Below, in pieces: positions 8,744 to 16,628 of a stretch of 64,000 bases of DNA. This stretch comes from Brevundimonas bullata (GTDB taxonomy: Bacteria; Pseudomonadota; Alphaproteobacteria; Caulobacterales; Caulobacteraceae): assembly GCF_003350205.1 (NCBI RefSeq), contig NZ_QLLC01000019.1:1-64000 (forward strand). The letters run 5' to 3'. Made by a program: the position numbers and the translations under genes. Under the pieces are notes generated by a model, which did not search any database, had not been told where the DNA came from, and was given only the letters and a program-made list of their open reading frames with translations. Numbering within the stretch: position 1 is the stretch's first letter; each line of letters begins with the position of its first letter.

Positions 8744-9828
8744 CAGCAGACGTCTTTCTTGGGCGCGGTCGCGGGGAAGTAGCGGCGCCCCAGCCACAGG
8801 GCGACCGAGACCAGCAGGATCAGCACCGGCACCTCGACCAGCGGGCCGATGACCGCGGCGAAGGCGACCGGCGAGGCCAGTCCGAAGGCCGCGATGGCGA
8901 CGGCGATGGCCAGTTCGAAATTGTTGGAGGCGGCGGTGAAGGCCAGGGCCGTGGTGCGCGGATAGTCCGCCTCGATCAGCCGCCCCATCAGGAAGCTGAC
9001 CACGAACATGACGAAGAAGTAGATCGTCAGCGGGATGGCGATGCGCAGGGCGTCCAGCGGCAGGGCGACCACCTCGCCGCCCTTCAGGCTGAACATGGCG
9101 ACGATGGTGAACAACAAGGCGATCAGGGTGATCGGCGCAATGCGCGGCAGGAAGCGCGTCTCGTACCAGTCGTTCCCCTTCCTTGAGACCAGGGCTCGCC
9201 GGGTCAGGAAGCCGCCCAGGAAGGGCAGGCCGAGATAGACCAGGACGGCCCCGGCTATGGTCCAGACGCTGACGTCCACCACGCTGCTCTCCAGTCCGAA
9301 CAGGGGCGGCAGCACGGTCAGGAACAGCCAGGCGTAGAGGCTGAAGAAGGCGATCTGGAACAACGAGTTGAAGGCGACCAGACCCGCCACATACTGGTTG
9401 TCGCCGCGCGCCAGCTGGTTCCAGACCAGGACCATGGCGATGCAGCGCGCCAAGCCGATCAGGATGACGCCGGTCATGTATTCCGGCTGGTCGCGCAGGA
9501 AGAGGACCGCCAGGGCGAACATCAGCACCGGCCCCAGCACCCAGTTCTGGAACAGGGACAGCAGCAGCACCCGCTTGTCGGCGAAGACGCGCGGCAGTTC
9601 CTCGTACTTCACCCGCGCCAGCGGCGGATACATCATCAGGATCAGGCCGATGGCGATGGGGATGTTGGTCGTCCCGACCGACAGGCCGTCGATCCAGCCG
9701 GGCAACCCCGGCACGACCGTGCCCAGCAGCACGCCCAGCGCCATGGCGGCGAAAATCCACAATGTCAGCCAACGGTCGAGGAAGGACAGGCGACGCGGCG
9801 GCTGTTCAGTCATGGCGACGTCGACCAT
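8743..9828 (-). CDS. acr3: ACR3-family arsenite efflux permease
   Basis: A 361-residue inner-membrane arsenite exporter of the ACR3 (BASS-related) type with about ten transmembrane segments. Seen are [38 protein letters not shown], and [16 protein letters not shown] with the conserved membrane-embedded cysteine essential in characterised ACR3 proteins. Near the C-terminus is [23 protein letters not shown] 9828 overlaps the arsC stop by one base; ATG 9813 is the alternative. It pumps out the As(III) produced by ArsC, encoded immediately upstream. Confidence 0.96.
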   Translation of the reverse strand: MVDVAMTEQPPRRLSFLDRWLTLWIFAAMALGVLLGTVVPGLPGWIDGLSVGTTNIPIAIGLILMMYPPLARVKYEELPRVFADKRVLLLSLFQNWVLGPVLMFALAVLFLRDQPEYMTGVILIGLARCIAMVLVWNQLARGDNQYVAGLVAFNSLFQIAFFSLYAWLFLTVLPPLFGLESSVVDVSVWTIAGAVLVYLGLPFLGGFLTRRALVSRKGNDWYETRFLPRIAPITLIALLFTIVAMFSLKGGEVVALPLDALRIAIPLTIYFFVMFVVSFLMGRLIEADYPRTTALAFTAASNNFELAIAVAIAAFGLASPVAFAAVIGPLVEVPVLILLVSVALWLGRRYFPATAPKKDVC

Positions 9829-10250
9829 CAGCGGACCCTCCGGCCCTCGGCGTCGATGACGACCTCGCCGTCCTCCTTAGTGAAGGGCTTCAGGTTCTCT
9901 GACGGCAGAAGGTCCAGCACCGCCTCGGACGGTCGGCACAGCTTCACGCCCAGCGGCGAGACGACGATGGGACGGTTCAGCAGGATCGGATGCGCCTCGA
10001 TGGCGTCCAGCAGCTGATCGTCCGTCAGGGCGGGGTCGCCGAGGCCCAACTCGGCGAAGGGCGTACCCTTCTCGCGCAGCAGGCTGCGCAGCGGAACGCC
10101 CATGCGCTCGACCAACCCCCGGATCATGGCGCGGCTGGGCGGCGTCTTCAGATACTCGACGACGTGGGGCTCGATGCCGACGTGGCGGATCAGGGCCAGG
10201 GTGTTGCGCGACGTCCCGCAAGCGGGATTGTGATAGATAACGACGTCCAT
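9828..10250 (-). CDS. arsC: Arsenate reductase ArsC, glutaredoxin-dependent type
   Basis: A 140-residue cytoplasmic enzyme that reduces arsenate to arsenite using glutathione/glutaredoxin. The catalytic cysteine lies in [12 protein letters not shown] (C11), typical of the thioredoxin-fold ArsC family. The motifs [10 protein letters not shown] and [20 protein letters not shown] carry the conserved arginines that bind the oxyanion. The length is normal for the family. It lies 7 bases after the arsR stop and is coupled by TGATG to the permease gene, making it the second gene of the arsR-arsC-acr3-arsH operon. Confidence 0.96.
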   Translation of the reverse strand: MDVVIYHNPACGTSRNTLALIRHVGIEPHVVEYLKTPPSRAMIRGLVERMGVPLRSLLREKGTPFAELGLGDPALTDDQLLDAIEAHPILLNRPIVVSPLGVKLCRPSEAVLDLLPSENLKPFTKEDGEVVIDAEGRRVR

Positions 10251-10257
10251 GAGAGCC

Positions 10258-10599
10258 TCAGGTGCGGCAGGGCGAGAGCGAGAGTTCGGCCAATAGCGGT
10301 TCGCAAATTTCGGCGCGGCCCTGGCAGCAGTCCTTCAGCAGGAACAGAACCAGCGCCTGGAGGCGGGCCAGGTCGGCGCGATAGATGATCGACCGGCTGT
10401 GACGCTTGGAACTGATCAGGCCGGCGCGGGTCAGGACTCCGAGGTGGGCCGACATGGTGTTGGCCGGCACCGCCAGAGCGTCCGCGATCTCGCCGGCGGG
10501 CAGGCCTTCGGGCTCATGCCGCACCAGGAGGCGGAAGGTCTCCAGGCGCGTCGGCTGCGCCAAGGCGGCGAGAGCGAGGATGGCGACTTCTGATTCCAT
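10258..10599 (-). CDS. arsR: ArsR-family metalloregulatory repressor
   Basis: A 113-residue winged helix-turn-helix repressor, first gene of the arsenic operon. Conserved are LAQPTRLETFRLLV, the recognition region VPANTMSAHLGVLTRAGLI and the wing around SKRHSRSIIYRAD. The classical As(III) site in the DNA-binding helix (ELCVCDL type) is absent, reading PAGEIADALAV. Instead the C-terminal helix has C91, C92 and C99, plus C111 near the end. This resembles regulators that use a C-terminal thiolate site, as described for Acidithiobacillus ferrooxidans ArsR. ATG 10599 has no Shine-Dalgarno sequence, in keeping with the leaderless promoter described separately. Confidence 0.93.
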   Translation of the reverse strand: MESEVAILALAALAQPTRLETFRLLVRHEPEGLPAGEIADALAVPANTMSAHLGVLTRAGLISSKRHSRSIIYRADLARLQALVLFLLKDCCQGRAEICEPLLAELSLSPCRT

Positions 10600-10633
10600 A
10601 ATTCCAAGATAATGGAATAGTCGGTGATGTCAA
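10600..10633 (-). promoter_or_regulatory. ars operon promoter with overlapping ArsR operator, leaderless
   Basis: On the minus strand a consensus -35 TTGACA (10633-10628), a 16-base spacer and a -10 TATCTT (10611-10606) are followed by only six bases (10605-10600) before the arsR ATG. The transcript would therefore start at or next to the start codon. The inverted repeat ATTCCA (10601-10606) and TGGAAT (10613-10618), separated by six bases, covers the -10 element and is the likely ArsR operator. Confidence 0.65.
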
Positions 10634-10774
10634 AGCGGTCCGAGGCTGTCTGATGGGGCGGACGCCAATGGCTGCGCCGGGTGCGCGCCTGCAAGGCGGA
10701 GTTTCCAGCGAACTCAGAGCGTTCTCAATGCGCCCGCCGTTTTTGGCGTTCGGCACAAATTTCTTGCAGAAACA

Positions 10775-10787
10775 GCAAAACGAAATC
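10775..10787 (+). promoter_or_regulatory. Motif shared with the epimerase promoter region
   Basis: GCAAAACGAAATC, 38 bases before the serine hydrolase start, differs by one base from GCAAAACGAATTC (13295-13307), which lies 24 bases before the epimerase start. Just upstream is TTTCTTGCAGAAA, a near-palindrome. The sharing suggests one regulator, most simply the XRE-cupin protein encoded between the two sites. Confidence 0.4.
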
Positions 10788-10812
10788 AGAGTTCGGAGCA
10801 AGGGAGGCGATC

Positions 10813-12387
10813 ATGTTGTCACGGCTACGGAACTATGGCCCGCTTATTGGGCTGGCGGTATTGGCGGTCGGTGGATGGGCGGAAGCCGCCGAGCCGGTTC
10901 GTCTCAGCGAACGGCAGATCGATCAGGTCGTTGAGACGGCGATCGCGTCTTTCGAGATTCCGGGCGTCGCCATCGCCGTGATTCAGCCGGGGCAGGCCCC
11001 CTATCTGAAGGGCTACGGCGTCGTGGATCATCGGACGAATGTGCCGGTCAATGCGGATACCTTGTTCGGCATCGGTTCGATCTCCAAGGCCTTCACCACG
11101 ACGGAGATCGCCCTTCTCGAGCAGGAGGGGCGGCTGGACTGGGATGATCCTGTCATCGACTACGTACCCGAGTTCCGCCTGTCTGATCCCTGGGTGACGC
11201 GCGAATTCACCATCCGCGATCTGGTCAGCCACCGTTCGGGCCTGGCGCCCTATGCCGGTGATCTGGTGATGTTGACCGAGGGCAAGGCCAACCGCGCCCA
11301 AGTCTATCAGGCGCTGGCGCACCTGGAGCCCAAGTCCAGCTTCCGAACCGAATTCGCCTATGACAACCTGCTCTACATCGTCGCCGGTGACCTGATTGAA
11401 CGGGTGTCGGGTCGGTCCTGGCAGGATGAGATCCAGAGTCGTTTCCTGACCCGTCTGGACATGAGCGGCTGCGTGCCGGACCAGAAGCAATTGGCGCAGG
11501 GCGTCGCGCGATCACTGGCCCACGACTATGCCGACGGCCAACTGACCACGGTGGACTTCCCTCTGCCGGACATCACCCTGGCGGCGGGCGGCATCTTCTG
11601 CAATGCGCGCGGCATGGCCCAGTGGATGGCCTTTAATCTTGATCCGGCCAAGGGGCCTGAACTGGACGCCGCGCGCCGCGCCGACCTGTTCAGCCCGGTG
11701 ACCCTGATGCCGCTCGGGCGCGCGGCCTCGCCCTATCAGGCGGGCACGACCTTCAGCGCCTATGGTCTGGGCTGGATGGTGCAGGACAGCTTTGGTCGAC
11801 GCGAGGTCCAGCACGGCGGCGGTCTGCCCGGCATGGTCAGCTATTTGAGCCTGTATCCCGACGACGGCTTCGGCGTCATGGTCATGACCAACAAGACCAG
11901 CGGCGCGGCCCGCGCTATCGCCCAGCAGCTTGCTGCCTTGAAGTTCAGCCCCAATCCGGTTCGCGCCATCGCCGATCAGGGCAGGGCGGAGATGGCCGCC
12001 ATTCGCGCCGCTCAGGCGGACACGGCTGTCGCAGGCTCTGAGGCTGCGGCGGCGGGCGACGCCCCGCGTCCGGCCCTGCCGCTGGAGCAGTATGCCGGTC
12101 GCTATGACGACGCCTGGTTCGGCCCCGTCGAGGTGCGGCTGGACGGAGAGGACCTGATCATGGACCTGGGGTCGGAGGCGATGAGCGGGCGGCTGCGCCA
12201 TGTCGACGGCGACCGTTTCATCGCCGTCTGGCGGGATCGGGCGCTGAATGCCGACGCCTATGTCAACTTCCGCCTCGACCCGCGCGGCCAGGTTCGCGAC
12301 ATCGAAATGGCCCCCGTGTCGGCGCGCACAGACCCGTCGTTCAATTTCAGAGACCTGCGTCTGGTCAGGGCAGCGAAGCAGCCGTAG
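10813..12387 (+). CDS. Secreted serine hydrolase of the beta-lactamase/peptidase S12 fold
   Basis: A 524-residue exported serine hydrolase. I start it at ATG 10813 because GGGAGGCG lies 5 bases upstream and a clean signal peptide follows (LIGLAVLAVGG, cleavage near AEA); the frame is open further upstream without support. Catalytic motifs are SISK (S89, K92), YDN (Y183-N185) and QHGGG in the third-motif position. A C-terminal beta domain of DUF3471 type follows (from about 440, LEQYAGRYDDAWFG). Family members include D-aminopeptidases, DD-carboxypeptidases and esterases. The adjacent dipeptide epimerase and peptide transporter favour a peptidase acting on D-amino-acid or cell-wall peptides; that is inference. 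Confidence 0.88.
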   Translation: MLSRLRNYGPLIGLAVLAVGGWAEAAEPVRLSERQIDQVVETAIASFEIPGVAIAVIQPGQAPYLKGYGVVDHRTNVPVNADTLFGIGSISKAFTTTEIALLEQEGRLDWDDPVIDYVPEFRLSDPWVTREFTIRDLVSHRSGLAPYAGDLVMLTEGKANRAQVYQALAHLEPKSSFRTEFAYDNLLYIVAGDLIERVSGRSWQDEIQSRFLTRLDMSGCVPDQKQLAQGVARSLAHDYADGQLTTVDFPLPDITLAAGGIFCNARGMAQWMAFNLDPAKGPELDAARRADLFSPVTLMPLGRAASPYQAGTTFSAYGLGWMVQDSFGRREVQHGGGLPGMVSYLSLYPDDGFGVMVMTNKTSGAARAIAQQLAALKFSPNPVRAIADQGRAEMAAIRAAQADTAVAGSEAAAAGDAPRPALPLEQYAGRYDDAWFGPVEVRLDGEDLIMDLGSEAMSGRLRHVDGDRFIAVWRDRALNADAYVNFRLDPRGQVRDIEMAPVSARTDPSFNFRDLRLVRAAKQP

Positions 12388-12396
12388 GGAAGAGAG

Positions 12397-13110
12397 ATGA
12401 CGCGTCCCTACGCCCCCCCTGCCAGCGACGACGAAGCCGCGACGGGCGGCGCCGCCCTGCGCCGCATCCGCAAGAGTCGCAAGCTGACGCTGGAGCAGTT
12501 GTCGCAGCTGACGGGGATACCGACGTCTTCCCTTTCGCGCATCGAGAACACGCGGCTGCGGCTCACGGTCGACAAGATGCATCTGCTGGCCAAGGCGCTG
12601 GACGTGCCCGTCGAGCATCTGTTGGGCGAGCCGTCGGCTGGGGCTGATGATGCGCCGGGCGGTGCTGCCCGGTCGTCGACGATCCGAACGGGCGCGGGAC
12701 GGATGACGGTGGACCGTGCGCCTGATCGCCGGCCCGAGCGCTTCTGCGACGCCATGGTCCACTATCTGTTCGGAGCGGACGAAACCCGCGCGCTCGACTG
12801 CGGCCATTTCCATTTTCAGCCGGTGAGCGTTTGGGAATCCGAGTTCGTCCGTCACCCGGGCGAGAAGGTCGTCTACGTCGTCAAGGGTACGGCCGTGGCC
12901 TATGTCGAGGGGCAGGAACCTGTCCTGCTCGAGGAAGGCGACGCCATGCACATGGACTCCTCCGCCTGGCACAGCGTCGTCGCGGTGAATCAGCCCGCCG
13001 AGGTGCTGGTGACCTATTTCCACGGCGGGGGACGGGGATACGACGCCTTCGAAAGCCGGGTTTTCTCGCGCGAGGCCTGGGCCGCGTTTTCCGGGGTCGG
13101 CGCCGAATAG
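12397..13110 (+). CDS. XRE-family transcriptional regulator with C-terminal cupin domain
   Basis: A 237-residue cytoplasmic regulator. The helix-turn-helix spans about residues 21-75 (LRRIRKSRKLTLEQLSQLTG, SSLSRIENTRLRLT). The cupin sensor spans about 135-225, with HPGEKVVYVVKGTAVAYVEG and GDAMHMDSSAWHSV as the two cupin motifs. XRE-cupin proteins usually sense a small catabolite and control the neighbouring catabolic genes. It follows the serine hydrolase gene after 9 bases and is closed by a terminator at 13127-13160. The repeated TGCAA sites upstream of the epimerase are its candidate operators. The effector is unknown; a dipeptide or amino acid would fit. Confidence 0.92.
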   Translation: MTRPYAPPASDDEAATGGAALRRIRKSRKLTLEQLSQLTGIPTSSLSRIENTRLRLTVDKMHLLAKALDVPVEHLLGEPSAGADDAPGGAARSSTIRTGAGRMTVDRAPDRRPERFCDAMVHYLFGADETRALDCGHFHFQPVSVWESEFVRHPGEKVVYVVKGTAVAYVEGQEPVLLEEGDAMHMDSSAWHSVVAVNQPAEVLVTYFHGGGRGYDAFESRVFSREAWAAFSGVGAE

Positions 13111-13126
13111 GCCGTTGTGTGCCGAT

Positions 13127-13160
13127 ACGGGCGAGCGTGCGCATTAGCGCCCCGTTTTTT
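13127..13160 (+). terminator. Intrinsic terminator after the XRE-cupin gene
   Basis: Arms ACGGGCG (13127-13133) and CGCCCCGT (13148-13155) pair with one bulged C. Six T residues follow directly (13155-13160). It lies 16 bases after the regulator stop, so the epimerase operon downstream needs its own promoter. Confidence 0.6.
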
Positions 13161-13212
13161 CGTTATTTCCGGGTGACTTAAGCCGCTTCCTGGTAGGAGG
13201 TGGGCGTAAATT

Positions 13213-13277
13213 TGCAATTGCACATGGTGAGTTGTGCCGATTTTGCAAATTTCATTCTTGCCTTGTGCAAAATTTCA
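13213..13277 (+). promoter_or_regulatory. Cluster of TGCAA/TTnCA operator-like palindromes
   Basis: Three inverted sites precede the epimerase: TGCAATTGCA (13213-13222, perfect), TGCAAATTTCA (13244-13254) and TGCAAAATTTCA (13266-13277). They share TGCAA and TTnCA half-sites with 0, 1 or 2 central bases. Their centres lie 31.5 and 22 bases apart, close to three and two helical turns. A fourth half-site, TGCAA, is at 13294-13298. The arrangement fits cooperative binding of a dimer such as the XRE-cupin regulator. Confidence 0.5.
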
Positions 13278-13318
13278 CGAATATTGCTGTGACTGCAAAA
13301 CGAATTCTGGGAGGGATC

Positions 13319-14299
13319 GTGAAGCTCACAGCCTTGAGGCGCCGTCTGGATCTGACGACGCCGTTCCGTGTGTCCTTTGGCGAAATCTCCGGCATGGACG
13401 TGGTCGCCGTGGCTCTCGAAGGCGGGGGCGTCGTCGGCCGGGGCGAGGCCTGTCCGATGCCGATGTTCGGACATACGGCTGAGGCGGTGCAGAACGAGCT
13501 CGCCCTTATCGCGCCTGACATCGAGAGCGGCGCCGTTGATCGGCTTGAGTTGCAGACGCGCCTGTCGGCGGGGCCGGCCAGAAACGCTCTTGACTGCGCC
13601 TTCTGGGATCATGAAGCCAAGCGCACGGGCCGCTCGATCTGGGAACTGACCGGGCTGACGGCGCCGGCTCATCTGGCGTCGGACGTCACGATCGGGATCG
13701 AGACGCCGGAGGAGAGCGCGCGCCTGGCCGCGACGCACCGCCACGCGGGGATGATCAAACTGAAGCTGGGCGGGCCGGACGACATGGCCTGTGTGCGCGC
13801 GGTGCGTGCCGTCCTGCCGACGACCCGGCTGTTCGTGGACGTCAACGGCGGCTGGACGCTGGAGCAGTTGAACGCCCTGGCCCCGGAACTGGCCGCGCTG
13901 GACGTCTTCATGATCGAGCAGCCTCTGCCGCGTGGTCAGGACGAGCAGCTGGACGGCTACACCGGCCCTGTGCCGCTGTGCGCCGACGAGTCCTGTCAGG
14001 ATCGAGCCGATCTGGACCGGCTGGAGAGCCGCTATGCCTACGTCAACATCAAGCTCGACAAGACCGGCGGCCTGACCGAGGCCCTGGCCCTGGCCCGCGA
14101 GGCCGAGGCGCGGGGCATGAGGCTGATGGTCGGCTGCATGATGGGGTCCGGCCTGGCGATGGCGCCGGCCTACCTGGTCGGCACGTTGTGCGAGGTCGTC
14201 GATCTGGACGTGTCCCTGCTGTTGAAGAACCCGGCGGACGCCGCCGTGCGCCATGACGGGCGCCGGCTGAGCCTGTTCGACCGGGCCGTGTGGGGTTGA
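13319..14299 (+). CDS. Dipeptide epimerase (L-Ala-D/L-Glu epimerase type), enolase superfamily
   Basis: A 326-residue cytoplasmic enzyme that would epimerise a dipeptide such as L-Ala-D-Glu to the L,L form for further hydrolysis. GTG 13319 is preceded by GGGAGGGA; the frame is open to 13232 without support. The KxK base motif is K147-L-K149. Metal ligands are D174 (DVNGGWT), E200 (IEQPLP) and D223 (CADESCQD). The opposite lysine lies in NIKLDKTGG (K245 or K248). A DLD motif (D295, D297) matches by eye the E. coli epimerase position D297, known to determine dipeptide specificity. The TBDR and POT transporter downstream complete an uptake-and-use unit. Confidence 0.88.
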   Translation: MKLTALRRRLDLTTPFRVSFGEISGMDVVAVALEGGGVVGRGEACPMPMFGHTAEAVQNELALIAPDIESGAVDRLELQTRLSAGPARNALDCAFWDHEAKRTGRSIWELTGLTAPAHLASDVTIGIETPEESARLAATHRHAGMIKLKLGGPDDMACVRAVRAVLPTTRLFVDVNGGWTLEQLNALAPELAALDVFMIEQPLPRGQDEQLDGYTGPVPLCADESCQDRADLDRLESRYAYVNIKLDKTGGLTEALALAREAEARGMRLMVGCMMGSGLAMAPAYLVGTLCEVVDLDVSLLLKNPADAAVRHDGRRLSLFDRAVWG

Positions 14300-14330
14300 G
14301 GACATGATGAAATCGGGAGGGAGAACCAAG

Positions 14331-16553
14331 ATGAGCGGCAAGAACAAGTATCTGGGCGTGAGTTCCCTGGCGGTCGTTCTGGCGCTGACGGCGTCGTCGG
14401 CGGCGGCGCAATCGGCTCCGGGGGCTGCGGACCCCGCCACGACGGTCGACGACATCGTGGTCACGGCGCAGAAGCGGTCGCAGAACCTGCAGGACGTGGC
14501 CAACTCGGTCGCCGCCCTGTCCGCCGCCGAGATCATGGAGACGGGCAAGAACGGTCTGGCCGACATGGTGGCGTCGGTGCCCAGCCTGTCCATGGTGTCC
14601 CAGGGGCCGGGGCTGTCCACCATCGCCCTGCGGGGGATTTCAACGGGCGGCGTGCGCAACGACGAGCCCCAGAACAAGGAGACGGTCGGGGTCTATATCG
14701 ACGAGACGCCGATCTCGGTGAACGGCTTCAACCCGGACCTGGGCCTGTATGACCTGTCGCGGGTCGAGGTTCTGCGCGGACCGCAAGGCACCCTGTATGG
14801 ATCGGGCGCCATGGGCGGCGCCATCCGCATTATCACCAACAAGCCGAACCTGACGACCTTCTCGGGCTCAGCCGAAGGCTCTGCCTCGCACACCCGTCAT
14901 GGCGAGGCCAACTACAGCGCCAAGGGCATGATCAACCTGCCTCTGGTCACAGACATCGTGGCCCTGCGCGCGGTCGCCTATCATACCTATCAGGGCGGCT
15001 ATATCGACAATACGGCGACGGGCGAGGACAACCAGAACGACGCCACGACGACCGGGGCCCGTCTGCAGCTGGGGGCGCAGCTCAGCCCCGACCTGCGCGC
15101 CAACCTGACCTATATGTATCACGACCTGGAGACGGGCTCGCGGGCCAGCCAGTCGGCGCCGTATCAGCGCAACATCCGCGCCTTCGACGGCCTGACCGAC
15201 CGGATCAACATCTTCAACGCCGCTCTCGACTATGACCTGGGCTGGGCCTCGATCAATTCCTCGACCTCCTTCCTGAAGAAGAAGAACACCAACCGCACCA
15301 GCCTGGAGTTCCTGACCGAGGCGGCCCTGGGGCTGGATTCGCCCGCGCCCCTGGTCGACACGACCGAGATCGAGGACTTCTCGCAGGAGCTGAGGATCGC
15401 CTCCAGCGGCGAGGGCCGCCTGAACTATATCGCCGGCGTCTTCTATCAGGACCGCAAGCGCGACTATACGCAGGACGGCGTCGTGCCGGGTCTGGACGCC
15501 CACGTCGGCGCTCCGTCGTCGGACTTCGGCGCGCCGGGCGTGGATCAGGTCTTCTACGGCTTCCAGAACATTCGCCAGAAGCAGAAGACGGTGTTCGGCG
15601 AGGTCTCCTACAAGATCACGCCGCGCCTGACGGCGACGGCGGGCCTGCGCTATTTCGACTTCAGCGAGGAGTATGAGACCTTCTCGTCGGGTCTGCTGAA
15701 CGGCGGCGTGTCGCGTTACTCCGGCGAGTTTTCGGAAGATGGGTTCACGCCCAAGTTCAACCTGTCGTTCGACGCCACGCGCGACAGCATGGTCTATGTC
15801 CAGGCGTCCAAGGGCTTCCGCCTGGGCGGGGTCAACACCACGGTTCCCGCCGATCTGTGTCGCGCCGACCTGGACAAGCTGGGCCTGTCGGAGACGCCCG
15901 GCAGCTTCGGTTCCGACTCGGTGTGGAACTATGAGATCGGTTCCAAGAACCAGTTCATGGACCGTCGCCTGACCGTGAACGCCAGCGCCTATTACATCGA
16001 CTGGACCGACATCCAGACGACGATGAGTCTGCCGTCCTGCTCCTTCTCGTTCCGCACCAATGCGGGCAAGGCGCGCAGCATCGGGACCGAGATCGAGACC
16101 CGTTTCGCCGTCAACGACGCCCTGGATGTCTACGCCACGGTGGGGCTGACCGATTCCACCCTGACCGAGGACGTGCCCTTCACCACCTGGTCGGACGGAG
16201 ATCACGTGCCCGGCGTGGCGCGCGAGCAGGTCAGCGCGGGTCTGCGTCAGGCCTTTACGGTGTTCGAACCGCGCGACGCCTTCGCCCGGGTCGATTACAG
16301 CTACACCGGCAAGATGAACACGCGCTTCGACGTCGAGAACGCCAACAACCGCGAATATGGCGACTATCATCTGGTCAATCTGACGGCCGGGGTTCGCCTG
16401 CCGGGTCGTCCGATCGAGGCGTCGATCTTCGTGCGCAACCTGTTCGACGACGACGGCCGCGTTCTGGCCAGCCCGGTCAGCATCACGGGGCCGGAAAGCT
16501 GGATCACGGTCCAGCCACGCACCATGGGCTTTACCATCCAGGCCTATTTCTAA
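14331..16553 (+). CDS. TonB-dependent receptor, likely for peptides
   Basis: A 740-residue outer-membrane receptor. ATG 14331 is preceded by GGGAGGGAG and begins a good signal peptide (SLAVVLALTASSAAAQS); ATG 14304/14307 upstream are less likely. The TonB box is DDIVVTAQKR. The plug runs to about residue 190 and includes VEVLRGPQGTLYGSGAMGG. The barrel ends FTIQAYF with a terminal aromatic residue. There is no STN domain, so regulation must come from elsewhere, probably the XRE-cupin protein. Its position between the epimerase and the POT transporter suggests that it carries peptides across the outer membrane. A strong hairpin lies between this gene and the next. Confidence 0.93.
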   Translation: MSGKNKYLGVSSLAVVLALTASSAAAQSAPGAADPATTVDDIVVTAQKRSQNLQDVANSVAALSAAEIMETGKNGLADMVASVPSLSMVSQGPGLSTIALRGISTGGVRNDEPQNKETVGVYIDETPISVNGFNPDLGLYDLSRVEVLRGPQGTLYGSGAMGGAIRIITNKPNLTTFSGSAEGSASHTRHGEANYSAKGMINLPLVTDIVALRAVAYHTYQGGYIDNTATGEDNQNDATTTGARLQLGAQLSPDLRANLTYMYHDLETGSRASQSAPYQRNIRAFDGLTDRINIFNAALDYDLGWASINSSTSFLKKKNTNRTSLEFLTEAALGLDSPAPLVDTTEIEDFSQELRIASSGEGRLNYIAGVFYQDRKRDYTQDGVVPGLDAHVGAPSSDFGAPGVDQVFYGFQNIRQKQKTVFGEVSYKITPRLTATAGLRYFDFSEEYETFSSGLLNGGVSRYSGEFSEDGFTPKFNLSFDATRDSMVYVQASKGFRLGGVNTTVPADLCRADLDKLGLSETPGSFGSDSVWNYEIGSKNQFMDRRLTVNASAYYIDWTDIQTTMSLPSCSFSFRTNAGKARSIGTEIETRFAVNDALDVYATVGLTDSTLTEDVPFTTWSDGDHVPGVAREQVSAGLRQAFTVFEPRDAFARVDYSYTGKMNTRFDVENANNREYGDYHLVNLTAGVRLPGRPIEASIFVRNLFDDDGRVLASPVSITGPESWITVQPRTMGFTIQAYF

Positions 16554-16561
16554 ACCTGGAC

Positions 16562-16594
16562 GCGACGTCTTGCCTCGAATGGGCGAGACGTCGC
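16562..16594 (+). terminator. 13-bp hairpin between the receptor and the POT transporter
   Basis: GCGACGTCT (16562-16570) pairs with AGACGTCGC (16586-16594). The stem continues inward through one T-G pair and GCC/GGC to a 7-base loop. No T-run follows, so full intrinsic termination is unlikely. It may reduce transporter expression relative to the receptor or stabilise the upstream mRNA. Confidence 0.45.
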
Positions 16595-16628
16595 ATCGCC
16601 ACCACGGCCAAGGGGAAAGCCGAGCGTC

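Noticed and set aside
8744..9772. Apparent ArsH fusion protein with a 340-residue N-terminal extension
   Set aside because: The extension is an alternative frame of the arsenite permease gene with Arg/Gly/Ala-rich composition. The permease frame is clearly the real one and ArsH has its own coupled ATG at 8743.
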